Positions 56,341-64,000 of a DNA stretch of 64,000 nucleotides are shown in pieces. Source of the stretch: Schinkia azotoformans LMG 9581. GTDB lineage: Bacteria > Bacillota > Bacilli > Bacillales > Bacillaceae_J. The position numbers were made by a program, and so were the translations under genes. Within the stretch, counting starts at the first letter, position 1. Each line of letters opens with the position of its first letter. Below the pieces are notes generated by a model. It did not search any database. It saw nothing but the letters and a program-made list of their open reading frames with translations, and had not been told where the DNA came from. The stretch is from NCBI RefSeq assembly GCF_000307855.1, contig NZ_AJLR01000148.1, positions 62,001 through 126,000 on the forward strand, written 5' to 3'.

Positions 56341-56469
56341 GTTCCATTTTTTTATACTTTTTAAAATATTATGCATGTTATAAATACTTATGTCAAGAGC
56401 TGTGTTCTGTTTAATTTTTCCACTATTATGATAATATAGTTACAGAACAAGATGTTATGCGGAGGGAAT

Positions 56470-57264
56470 ATGGAGAAAAAACTATTAAACAAAAACATTG
56501 TCATTACTGGTGCATCTTCCGGTATTGGAGAAAAAGTAGCGATCTTGTCAGCGGAACTTGGAGCTCGGCCAATACTTTTAGCAAGATCTACTGAAAAATT
56601 AAAGGAAATCTGTGAAATAATTAAACAAAAAACAGAAAAGGAATGTATTTATTATACACTTGATGTCAGTGATTTTGAACAAGTAAAGGCCGTTTTTAAT
56701 AAGATATATGAAGAAGTTGGTCAAATCGACATCCTATTGAATAACGCCGGTTTTGGAATATTTGAATCATTACAGGAAGCAAATATCGATGAAATTAGGC
56801 GAATGTTCGAAGTGAATGTATTAGGCTTAATTGCCTGTACAAAGGAAGTCATCCCTTCTATGCTTGACAACAATAGTGGTCATATTATCAATATTGCCTC
56901 CCAAGCAGGGAAAGTTGGAAGCGCGAAATCAAGTGGGTATTCAGCAACCAAGCATGCGGTCTTAGGGTTTACCAATAGTCTCAGATTAGAGCTGTTTCAA
57001 ACTAATATTATTATTTCAGCAGTAAATCCCGGACCGATCGAAACTAACTTTTTCAGCATAGCTGACAAATCGGGAAATTATCTTAAAAATGCAAAAAAAT
57101 TTATGCTGAAATCCGATTTTGTAGCAGAACAAATTGTCAAATTAATGATTCATCCGAAACGGGAACTAAACCTTCCTAAATGGATGAACACTGCCAGTAT
57201 TTTTTATCATATTTTTCCTGGCTTTCTTGATAAACTGCTTGGCAAGATATTTAATATGAAATAA
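56470..57264 (+). CDS. yqjQ: Short-chain dehydrogenase YqjQ
   Basis: 264 residues from ATG 56470. SDR family: TGASSGIGEKVAIL, NNAGFGIFESL, active-site Tyr/Lys in GYSATKHAVLGF, and Ser in NIASQAGK. C-terminal region hydrophobic and basic, ending GKIFNMK. B. subtilis yqjQ is a matching length and position. Its substrate is unknown. The ribosome site GGAGGG is close, 3-4 bases before the ATG. Confidence 0.88.
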   Translation: MEKKLLNKNIVITGASSGIGEKVAILSAELGARPILLARSTEKLKEICEIIKQKTEKECIYYTLDVSDFEQVKAVFNKIYEEVGQIDILLNNAGFGIFESLQEANIDEIRRMFEVNVLGLIACTKEVIPSMLDNNSGHIINIASQAGKVGSAKSSGYSATKHAVLGFTNSLRLELFQTNIIISAVNPGPIETNFFSIADKSGNYLKNAKKFMLKSDFVAEQIVKLMIHPKRELNLPKWMNTASIFYHIFPGFLDKLLGKIFNMK

Positions 57265-57268
57265 TATT

Positions 57269-57290
57269 CCGCCATAAGTGCGGTTTTTTT
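57269..57290 (+). terminator. Terminator after yqjQ
   Basis: CCGC pairs with GCGG around CATAAGT, followed by TTTTTTT. Confidence 0.75.
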
Positions 57291-57392
57291 ATTAACTTCG
57301 CAGATATGTGAATTTTACAGATATATTTTTAATACAGATAAGTATAGACAAAAACATTTTTACTACACTGATAATATAATGGTATTAGAGGT

Positions 57393-57418
57393 AGTTTTTC
57401 GAGCAAGCTCGAAAAACT
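57393..57418. repeat. Perfect 12-2-12 palindrome upstream of the FabG-like gene
   Basis: AGTTTTTCGAGC (57393-57404), AA, and its reverse complement (57407-57418). Flanking GGGCGCAAACACGCC and GGCGCAC are also repeat-like. It lies in the leader, before the GTG start, and could be an old repeat or a transcription attenuator. Confidence 0.5.
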
Positions 57419-57480
57419 CTGGGCGCAAACACGCCAAGGCGCACTTGATATTTTACTTCTTAGAGCAGGGGGAGAGATAT

Positions 57481-58221
57481 GTGAGATTAAATGATAAGGT
57501 GGCCATTGTAACCGGTGGGGCAAATGGCATTGGCAGAAAAACCGTCCATCGCTTTGCAGCTGAAGGAGCCAAGGTTGTCATTGCAGATTTTAATGAAGAA
57601 GAAGGGCAGAAGGTTGTACAGGAGGTTCTTGATCAAAGTGGGACCGCCCTATATGTTAAGGTTGATGTTGCCAACCATGAAAGCACACAAAACATGGTTC
57701 AAACAACTTTAAATCGCTTCGGGAAAATTGATATCCTTATAAATAATGCTGGGATTACAAGTGATGGCCTTTTAACGAAGCTTACTGAGGAATCATGGCA
57801 AAAGGTTATTAATGTAAATTTAACAGGAGTATTCAACTGTACAAAGGCAGTTATACCATCCATGCTTGAAAACGGCTCAGGAAGGATTATTAATACATCC
57901 TCTGTTTCCGGCGTGTACGGGAATTTTGGTCAAACCAATTATGCTGCCGCTAAAGCTGGTGTGCTTGGGATGACAAGAACATGGGCAAAAGAATTAGGTG
58001 GAAAAGGGATTACTGTAAACGCTGTTGCTCCAGGATTTTGCGATACAAGTATGACGCAACAAGTCCCGGAAAAAGTAATCCAAAAAATCATTCAACAAAT
58101 ACCACTAAAACGGCTCGGAAAACCGGAGGATATCGCTAACGCTTATTTATACCTAGCCTCAGATGAAGCCTCCTACGTAAATGGTACCGTTCTTCATGTT
58201 GATGGAGGAATTGTCATGTAG
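57481..58221 (+). CDS. SDR family oxidoreductase (FabG/PhaB-like)
   Basis: 246 residues. The start is GTG 57481, after GGGGGAGAG; a longer frame from 57379 crosses a palindromic repeat and is unlikely. SDR signature: TGGANGIGRKTVHRFAAEGA, NNAGITSDGLLTKLTEESW, NYAAAKAGVLGMTRTWAKEL, and catalytic serine in NTSSVSGVYG. Full-length 3-oxoacyl-ACP or acetoacetyl-CoA reductase form. Substrate is not set by sequence. It faces the ferredoxin oxidoreductase gene, sharing a bidirectional terminator. Confidence 0.88.
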   Translation: MRLNDKVAIVTGGANGIGRKTVHRFAAEGAKVVIADFNEEEGQKVVQEVLDQSGTALYVKVDVANHESTQNMVQTTLNRFGKIDILINNAGITSDGLLTKLTEESWQKVINVNLTGVFNCTKAVIPSMLENGSGRIINTSSVSGVYGNFGQTNYAAAKAGVLGMTRTWAKELGGKGITVNAVAPGFCDTSMTQQVPEKVIQKIIQQIPLKRLGKPEDIANAYLYLASDEASYVNGTVLHVDGGIVM

Positions 58222-58222
58222 G

Positions 58223-58260
58223 AAAAAATCGCCCCAAATTTATTTTTGGGGCGATTTTTT
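58223..58260. terminator. Bidirectional terminator
   Basis: AAAAAATCGCCCCAAA and TTTGGGGCGATTTTTT form a perfect stem between the SDR gene and the oxidoreductase gene, which converge. Confidence 0.9.
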
Positions 58261-58264
58261 GTTC

Positions 58265-60565
58265 TTATAGATATGGGTTTTCGTGTCTTGCTTTTAGGCG
58301 ATTCCAGCGACGATCAATTTCGCGCTCGAATTCTTTATACATGTCAGCATTTTCAGGTTTTAATAAATGCTTTGTTTTACCCATGTATTTTAACCATTCA
58401 GAAAGCTCAACTGTTTTACCTTTATCCTCTGGATTGTAAGTGATCGTAGTTTCACCACGTTCCATCTCATAAAGAGGGAAGAAGTTACAGTTAACGGCTG
58501 CTTCCATAATTGTACCGCCATAACGGTCTTCTGATTTCCAGTTTAATGGACAAGTAATTAAAATCTTACCGTAAGCCATTCCTTCGTTTTGTGCATACCA
58601 TTGTGCTTTAGCTGCTTTTTTCACTAAGTCTTGAGGGAATGCCTCAGTACCAGTGAAGATATAAGGAATGTTTGTTGCTGCCATAATTTGAGCAGTATCC
58701 TTATGGTGGAACGCTTTACCTTGTTGTGTTTTACCAACGTTTGTTGTACTTGTCATGTGACCGAATGGTGTTGAGTATGACATCTGAGAACCAGTGTTCA
58801 TGTAACCTTCGTTATCATATTCTAGAATAATAAGCTTATGATTACGGTTAGCAGTACCAATCGCTGAACCCATACCGATATCCATACCGCCGTCACCAGT
58901 AATCATAACAAATGTTACATCATCATCAAATTCAATTTCACCACGGCGTCTCATTTCATAGAATGCTTCTACTGTTCCTGATAATGTCGCAGGACCATTT
59001 TGGAACAGGTTGTGCATCATTGGCTGTTTGTGTGAAGTATACGGATAGCCTGTTGTTGTAACATAGCCACAGCCAGTTTGGAATAATGTAATAACGTCGC
59101 CTTCAATACCTTTGAAGAATAGTTCAAGTCCTGGGAAGATACCGCAACCTGGGCATGCTCCATGACCTGATCCTAGACGCTTAGGCTTAGTTGTCAATTG
59201 ACGTAATGGCGGAATTTTTACTTTTAATTTATTTGTTTCAGGATCTGGTGTAACTTCGATTAAACCAGTTTTGAAATCATCACCATGCATTGGTTTGATC
59301 GCAGGTTTCATCTTATTTTCTGGCTTTCCCGGGTTAACACCAAAATAGTCAAATGGCTTTTCAGCATAGCCTTTTTCCATAGCATCGATTGCTAATTCAT
59401 ACATTTGGATTGCTTCATCTGTAAAGAAGTCTTTACCACCAATACCATATACACGGCTTAGTACAATTGTTTTATTTTCTTTATCATCTTGAAGTGCAGA
59501 CTTAATTTCATGAGTCATGTTCGCACCATTACCACCATATGAATCAGCGCGTTCACCAACTAGTAACGCCTTCACATTTTTAAGTGCTTTGCGAAGTTCG
59601 TCAGCTGGGAATGGACGAATAATATTCGGGCTAACAACACCAGCTTTGATACCTTTAGCACGTAGTCTGTCAACTGCGTCTTTTGCAGTTTCTGCTGCTG
59701 AGTTGATAAGGAATAATGCTACTTCTGCATCTTCCATTTTATACGTATTTAATACTTCATATTTACGTCCAGAAAGTGCTGCATATTCTTCAGCCACTTG
59801 CTTGTAAACATCATAGGCTCTGTATAAAGCTTCAGACTGCTGATAATTATTGTTCATTAAATCATGGCCGTCCATATGAGCACCAATTGTAACCGGGTTA
59901 CGTGGGTCAACGACAACAGGATATTCTGTTGGACGCTCACCAACGAATTGTTGAACTACTTTACGATCCGCAAAATAGTCCACTTTACGTTTTTGGTGTG
60001 ATGTAAAGAAGCCATCATAAGCAACAATAACGGGTAGACGTACATCTGAGTGTTCAGCAATTTTAAGCGCCATGATATTCATATCATAAACTGCTTGTGG
60101 TGTAGGAGCTGTTAAAATAACCCAGCCAATATTCAAACCAAAGTATAAGTCTGAATGGTCACCACGGATATCTAATGGACCACTAATTGCACGAGTTACT
60201 AGATTCATAACCATTGGAAAACGTGTACCTGATTGAACTGGAAGCTGCTCAAGCATGTACATAAATCCGTTCGCACTAGTCGCGTTAAATACACGGGCAC
60301 CGGCAACAGCAGCACCGTAACAAATACCAGCTGAACCATGTTCACCATCGGCAGCGATTAATTTAATGTCATGTTCACCGCGCGCCTTCATTTGGTCCAA
60401 GAATTGTGCAACCTCTGTTGATGGTGTTATTGGGAAGTAACCCATTAAATGATAATTTATTTGTGCTGCAGCCATCGCAGCCATTTCATTACCAGATTCA
60501 AATGTTGTGATTTGTTCGCACTTTTTATTATTTGCATTTTGCAATTCTTTTTCGATCATTGCCAT
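58265..60565 (-). CDS. 2-oxoacid:ferredoxin oxidoreductase, fused alpha and beta subunits
   Basis: 766 residues. The N-terminal part (about 1-430) is the alpha subunit: MGYFPITPSTEVAQFLDQM and GEHGSAGICYGAAVAGARVF, with a C-terminal transketolase-like domain. A linker follows, then the beta subunit (about 475-766): Fe-S cysteines in GHGACPGCGIFPG and FQTGCGYVTTTGYPY, and TPP site GDGGMDIGMGSAIGTANRNH. The enzyme splits pyruvate or other 2-oxoacids to acyl-CoA and reduced ferredoxin. The missing gamma and delta parts are in the preceding gene, 1 base upstream. The substrate cannot be told. Confidence 0.92.
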   Translation of the reverse strand: MAMIEKELQNANNKKCEQITTFESGNEMAAMAAAQINYHLMGYFPITPSTEVAQFLDQMKARGEHDIKLIAADGEHGSAGICYGAAVAGARVFNATSANGFMYMLEQLPVQSGTRFPMVMNLVTRAISGPLDIRGDHSDLYFGLNIGWVILTAPTPQAVYDMNIMALKIAEHSDVRLPVIVAYDGFFTSHQKRKVDYFADRKVVQQFVGERPTEYPVVVDPRNPVTIGAHMDGHDLMNNNYQQSEALYRAYDVYKQVAEEYAALSGRKYEVLNTYKMEDAEVALFLINSAAETAKDAVDRLRAKGIKAGVVSPNIIRPFPADELRKALKNVKALLVGERADSYGGNGANMTHEIKSALQDDKENKTIVLSRVYGIGGKDFFTDEAIQMYELAIDAMEKGYAEKPFDYFGVNPGKPENKMKPAIKPMHGDDFKTGLIEVTPDPETNKLKVKIPPLRQLTTKPKRLGSGHGACPGCGIFPGLELFFKGIEGDVITLFQTGCGYVTTTGYPYTSHKQPMMHNLFQNGPATLSGTVEAFYEMRRRGEIEFDDDVTFVMITGDGGMDIGMGSAIGTANRNHKLIILEYDNEGYMNTGSQMSYSTPFGHMTSTTNVGKTQQGKAFHHKDTAQIMAATNIPYIFTGTEAFPQDLVKKAAKAQWYAQNEGMAYGKILITCPLNWKSEDRYGGTIMEAAVNCNFFPLYEMERGETTITYNPEDKGKTVELSEWLKYMGKTKHLLKPENADMYKEFEREIDRRWNRLKARHENPYL

Positions 60566-60566
60566 C

Positions 60567-61580
60567 TTACATCACCCCTTCTAGTACTCTAGGAAAACGT
60601 TGCGCTACACGATGATCATCGGCATAGCCAAGTGCTTCACGCATATCAAGTAATGCTTCAGTAGGACAAGCCTCAACACATTTTAGGCAGCCTTTACAAT
60701 ATTGATAATCGATCCCTTTTAAGAACATTTGCTTACGACCACGCTTGTCCTCCTCTTCTTCCCAAACGAAGCAGAAATCAGGACAAACTGTATCACATTG
60801 TGCACAGTTAATACATTTTTCCATTTTGAATTCTGGTAAGAATCCTTGACGTGAACCACTTAAATCTTTGAAAATACTATTTGCTTGTGCTGTGATAATA
60901 CCACCGATTAATTGTGTTTCATACCCCAACATTGGTTCCGGCATTTTATATGCTTTACCTTCAGCACCTTCTGGAACCTTATACTCTTTAAATTGAACAC
61001 TCTCATATCCACGTTCAAATGTACGGATATTGGGCTCAACTAGATGCGGATATTTCTTTTCAAAAGTTCTACGAATAACGGCTTTCATAGCCTCAGGGTC
61101 TAAGAAATCACAAATACGGAATAATGCACCTAACATCGCCGTGTTTACTTTCGTCTTTTCTTCAACGGCTATTCCTAACCCATCTACAATAGCAAGCGTT
61201 CCATATTCAAGTTTTAAATCTTTTTTTACATCATCAAAATCACGAGTTGAGTTTACAAGCACAATACCATCCGCATGTAATCCGCTAACTACGTCGATTG
61301 TTTTATATAAAGCCTCATGGAACACACCAACAACATGCGGCTGCATGATCGGACTGTGGTCACGAATTTCTGTATCCGCATCGCAATAACGGATGAAGCT
61401 TTTTACTGGTGATCCTTTTTTCTCTGAACCATAGGATGAAAAGTTTGATCCATTTAATCCTAATCCAAGGACGCCAGCCTCTGCTAACATTTTTCCAGCT
61501 AGGTTTGCACCTAGTCCTCCAATAGATTCTAGTCGTATTTCAAAGAAGCCTAATTCATTCTTCTTAGGTAAAATTGACAT
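60567..61580 (-). CDS. 2-oxoacid:ferredoxin oxidoreductase, fused gamma and ferredoxin (delta) subunits
   Basis: 337 residues. Residues 1-210 are the gamma domain (IRLESIGGLGANLAGKMLAE); residues about 255-320 hold two 4Fe-4S motifs: CINCAQCDTVCPDFC and CKGCLKCVEACP. It is the electron-output half of the enzyme. First gene of the pair, one base before the alpha-beta gene, with a strong GGGGGGAAATAG ribosome site. Not in the B. subtilis neighbourhood. Confidence 0.92.
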   Translation of the reverse strand: MSILPKKNELGFFEIRLESIGGLGANLAGKMLAEAGVLGLGLNGSNFSSYGSEKKGSPVKSFIRYCDADTEIRDHSPIMQPHVVGVFHEALYKTIDVVSGLHADGIVLVNSTRDFDDVKKDLKLEYGTLAIVDGLGIAVEEKTKVNTAMLGALFRICDFLDPEAMKAVIRRTFEKKYPHLVEPNIRTFERGYESVQFKEYKVPEGAEGKAYKMPEPMLGYETQLIGGIITAQANSIFKDLSGSRQGFLPEFKMEKCINCAQCDTVCPDFCFVWEEEEDKRGRKQMFLKGIDYQYCKGCLKCVEACPTEALLDMREALGYADDHRVAQRFPRVLEGVM

Positions 61581-61988
61581 TACTATTTCCCCCCTCAGGA
61601 AAAATCACTAAAATGATTACTAGATTGATTATATATTTTATTATACATGATTTCCGTGATTAATGTTACACCTTTTTCGAAAAAATTTATGATACACTAA
61701 TATCATATTCCAAAAATAGCTTAATATGACAGTGTTTTTTGTTATTATTTACATATGTTACAGTGTTTGTTTTGTATTATAACAGAATTAAATAGTTGTT
61801 TAAAAATGGTACCTTTTAACAATTAAATTCCGGATTTAATTTTATTACAATAGTAATCGCGCGGATGAACCGCTTACAAAACAATTGGTGATGGCTGGAA
61901 AGTGAATCACATTTATTTTTTTACGATTATTTTAATCTGTTTCATTGGTGTGTTAATAATATAGAAAATATTCAATCTTTTGCTGTGC
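61581..61988. other. Long intergenic region upstream of the oxidoreductase operon
   Basis: About 400 bases without a convincing gene. It should hold the promoter of the operon: TATAAT on the minus strand (61645-61640), with only a poor -35. The small hairpin GCGG-ATGAA-CCGC lies near 61861. I found no clean Fnr or Rex site by eye. Confidence 0.4.
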
Positions 61989-62024
61989 AAAAAAAAGAGA
62001 CAAGCTTATAGTTTAAAGCCAGCC
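61989..62024 (-). terminator. Terminator after namA
   Basis: On the minus strand GAGGCTGGCTT pairs imperfectly with AAGCTTGTCTC, followed by TTTTTTTTGC. The stem begins inside the end of namA. Confidence 0.6.
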
Positions 62025-63035
62025 TCTGTCATATTGTTTTGGTGCTTCAAGTGGAGCATTTAATTGTTTTGCTGCAACATAAGGCCAATATGGATTTCTT
62101 AAAAGTTCCCTTGCCAAAAAAACAAGATCTGCTCTACCACTTTTTAATATTTCTTCAGCATGAAGACTGGATGTAATTAAACCAACAGCACCTGTATAGA
62201 TCCCTATATTGCTTTTTATTTTATCCGCAAATTGCACTTGATACCCCGGATACACGTCAATTTTTGCATCCGGTATTAAGCCACCGGAACTGCAATCTAT
62301 TAAATCAACGCCCTGTTTTTTCATTTCCTTCGCATATTCGTAATAGTTTTCAACTGTTAAACCTTCGGGATGATAATCTGAAGCTGAAATTCGAACAAAT
62401 AAAGGTCCATCCCATTCTTGTTTCACCGCTTCGATTACTTCCTTTAAGAGACGATAACGATTTTCCGGTGATGACCCATATTCATCGTTCCTTTTATTAG
62501 TTAACGGTGAAAGGAATTCATGAAGTAAATATCCGTGAGCCGCATGAATTTCGATTGCATCAAAGCCTGCCTGTTTCACACGGCGGGCGGCCGCTTGAAA
62601 GGCTGTAATCGTATCTTTAATATCTGCTTCAGTCATTTCCTTTGGTGTTTTTATTTTCTCATTAAAAGGAATAGCTGAAGGAGCCAAAATTTCACCATCC
62701 ACAGTTGCTTTTCTGCCAGCATGCTGTAATTGGATTCCTACCTTTGCTCCATGTTCATGACAGCGGTCAACAATTGTTTTTAATCCTTCAATCTGTTCAT
62801 CCTCCCAAATTCCGAGGTCATGCTTTGAAATTCTACCTTGCGCTGTAACTGCCGTTGCCTCAACGATGATTAGCCCCACTTGTCCAATAGCTCGACTAGT
62901 ATAATGGGTGATGTGAAAGTTTTGCACCTTTCCATCTTCCATATGTGAGGAATACATACACATCGGTGACATGACAATTCTATTTTTGAACGTCGTATTT
63001 TTAATTGTAAATGAAGAAAAAAGTGCTGTAGTCAT
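62013..63035 (-). CDS. namA: NADPH dehydrogenase NamA (old yellow enzyme)
   Basis: 340 residues. OYE family: [20 protein letters not shown] at the start (with the active-site Cys typical of YqjM), [31 protein letters not shown] with the substrate-binding His pair, and [19 protein letters not shown]. It binds FMN and reduces enones and nitro compounds with NADPH. B. subtilis yqjM is the well-known member. It overlaps rnz by one base, so the two form an operon. Confidence 0.95.
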   Translation of the reverse strand: MTTALFSSFTIKNTTFKNRIVMSPMCMYSSHMEDGKVQNFHITHYTSRAIGQVGLIIVEATAVTAQGRISKHDLGIWEDEQIEGLKTIVDRCHEHGAKVGIQLQHAGRKATVDGEILAPSAIPFNEKIKTPKEMTEADIKDTITAFQAAARRVKQAGFDAIEIHAAHGYLLHEFLSPLTNKRNDEYGSSPENRYRLLKEVIEAVKQEWDGPLFVRISASDYHPEGLTVENYYEYAKEMKKQGVDLIDCSSGGLIPDAKIDVYPGYQVQFADKIKSNIGIYTGAVGLITSSLHAEEILKSGRADLVFLARELLRNPYWPYVAAKQLNAPLEAPKQYDRGWL

Positions 63036-63985
63036 TATAGAAATTCCCCTTCCGTCTGTTTTCTATTAACTTGAAGCTTATAAAAATCATGAGCAATACT
63101 AACATTTGAAAATACTTCCTGGGCCTCTTCTAATAAGGCATCTATGTCATTTCCTTGGTACCGGGAACTAATATGAGTTAAAACGAGCGCTTTGGCCTTT
63201 GCTTCCTTGGCAACCCGAGCTGCGCCGATCGTCGTTGAATGGAAATAATCATAAGCAATCGCTTCATCCTCTTTCCCAAAGGTAGCTTCATGCACAAGCA
63301 AATCCACATCATCTGCAAGCTCTATCGCTTTTTGATTGAAGCGTGTATCCCCTAAAATCGCAAGCTTTCTACCAGGTTTATCCGGACCAACGAAATCCAC
63401 ACCATTGATTTTCGTTCCATCTTCTAATAATATTTCCCCGCCAGCTTTTATCTTTTGATAAATTGGACCAGGTGAAATTCCCAGCTTTTTCAGTTTATCT
63501 ACTTCGAGTGCTCCTTTTAGATCCTTTTCAACAATACGATAGCCGTAGCTTGTGATTCCGTGTTCCAGCTTTCCTGCTGTAACGATGAATTGATGATCCT
63601 CAAAAATAACCCCATCTTCAATCTCAACAATTTCAATTGGATATTTTAAATGGGTAGCACTTATGCGTAGAGATACTTCCACATATTCCTTAATTCCCCT
63701 TGGCCCATAAATCGTTAATAAGGATGTCCCATCTTGAAATGATCGACTGCCTAACAGACCAGGTAGACCAAAAACATGATCACCATGTAAATGGGTAATA
63801 AATATTTTTTCAATTTTACGTGGTTTAATCGTTGTATGTAAAATTTGGTGCTGGGTTGCTTCCCCACAATCGAACAGCCAGGTTGTTCCTCTTTCCTGCG
63901 CGAGGTCGAACGCGATCGCCGATACATTTCGTTCCTTCGCAGGGACACCCGCGCCCGTGCCCAAAAATGTTAACTCCAAATTCAT
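63035..63985 (-). CDS. rnz: Ribonuclease Z
   Basis: 316 residues (start ATG 63985, the second of two tandem ATGs; both have AGGAGGAGTG). Zinc motif [20 protein letters not shown] in the metallo-beta-lactamase fold, with [15 protein letters not shown] near the end. It cuts the 3' trailer from tRNA precursors. B. subtilis yqjK (rnz) has the same place by zwf and near namA. Confidence 0.95.
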   Translation of the reverse strand: MNLELTFLGTGAGVPAKERNVSAIAFDLAQERGTTWLFDCGEATQHQILHTTIKPRKIEKIFITHLHGDHVFGLPGLLGSRSFQDGTSLLTIYGPRGIKEYVEVSLRISATHLKYPIEIVEIEDGVIFEDHQFIVTAGKLEHGITSYGYRIVEKDLKGALEVDKLKKLGISPGPIYQKIKAGGEILLEDGTKINGVDFVGPDKPGRKLAILGDTRFNQKAIELADDVDLLVHEATFGKEDEAIAYDYFHSTTIGAARVAKEAKAKALVLTHISSRYQGNDIDALLEEAQEVFSNVSIAHDFYKLQVNRKQTEGEFL

Positions 63986-64000
63986 CACTCCTCCTTTCTC

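Noticed and set aside
61902-61964. Possible 20-residue membrane micropeptide starting at GTG
   Set aside because: Ribosome site is weak (TGGAAA), and it could be chance in AT-rich DNA; not enough support.

Overview
The window is chromosomal DNA from an endospore-forming, low-GC Gram-positive bacterium of the Bacillaceae (a Bacillus sensu lato relative, not B. subtilis itself). The evidence is the gene content and order: spoIIAA-spoIIAB-sigF, the complete spoVA operon, lysA, ppiB, ribT, ypuF, scpA-scpB, dacB-spmA-spmB, dacF, drm, xerD, a yqzK-like gene, fur, spoIIM, nudF, a yqjW-type polymerase gene, proI, yqjQ, namA and rnz all lie in roughly the neighbourhood known from B. subtilis. Ribosome binding sites are strong (GGAGG type), and promoters matching SigE, SigF, SigG, SigH and SigK consensus sequences can be read directly.

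Layout. 1-11.8 kb: the end of a Cys/Met PLP enzyme, a short interspersed repeat cluster, a DUF1002 secreted protein, a three-gene chemosensory cluster (CheW, CheA with an extra CheW domain, MCP), and an RND efflux pump with its adaptor and a divergent TetR regulator. 11.8-15.7 kb: a decayed accessory island. It holds a 114-bp palindromic MITE-like element beside the orphan glycine-rich tail of a membrane protein, two small membrane-protein genes, and two convergent genes (a secreted protein and a WapA/RHS-type protein) both truncated at one deletion junction. 15.8-21.7 kb: dacB-spmA-spmB, two small unknown genes, scpB-scpA, a 31-residue YjcZ-type sporulation peptide with a SigK promoter, ypuF and ribT. 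21.8-26.8 kb: an SLH lipoprotein, ppiB, a secreted NlpC/P60 peptidase, glutaminyl-tRNA synthetase (absent from B. subtilis) and lysA. 27-39.1 kb: the spoVA, spoIIA-sigF and dacF sporulation block, then pdp, drm, xerD and a yqzK-like gene. 39.2-49.7 kb: glycyl-tRNA synthetase with a glycine T-box, a class B PBP, fur, spoIIM, an endonuclease Q-like gene with nudF, and an HlyD-ABC export operon. 49.8-64 kb: a spore-type gamma-D-glutamyl endopeptidase, a cold-shock protein, a minimal FAD protein, a yqkE-like gene, a thiolase, SOS-controlled PolY2, proI with a proline T-box, two SDR genes, a two-gene 2-oxoacid:ferredoxin oxidoreductase with fused subunits, namA and rnz.

How it works together. Much of the window builds the spore: SigH starts spoIIA-sigF, SigF and SigG serve forespore genes (dacF, spoVA), SigE serves mother-cell genes (dacB-spmAB, spoIIM), and SigK serves the YjcZ peptide. 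Around this lies housekeeping (SMC loading, tRNA charging, proline and lysine synthesis, iron control, nucleoside salvage, DNA repair), with efflux and metabolic additions. The most unusual parts are the eroded toxin-like island at 12-15.7 kb, the CheA-CheW fusion cluster, the fused ferredoxin oxidoreductase, GlnRS, and several unassigned operator-like palindromes.
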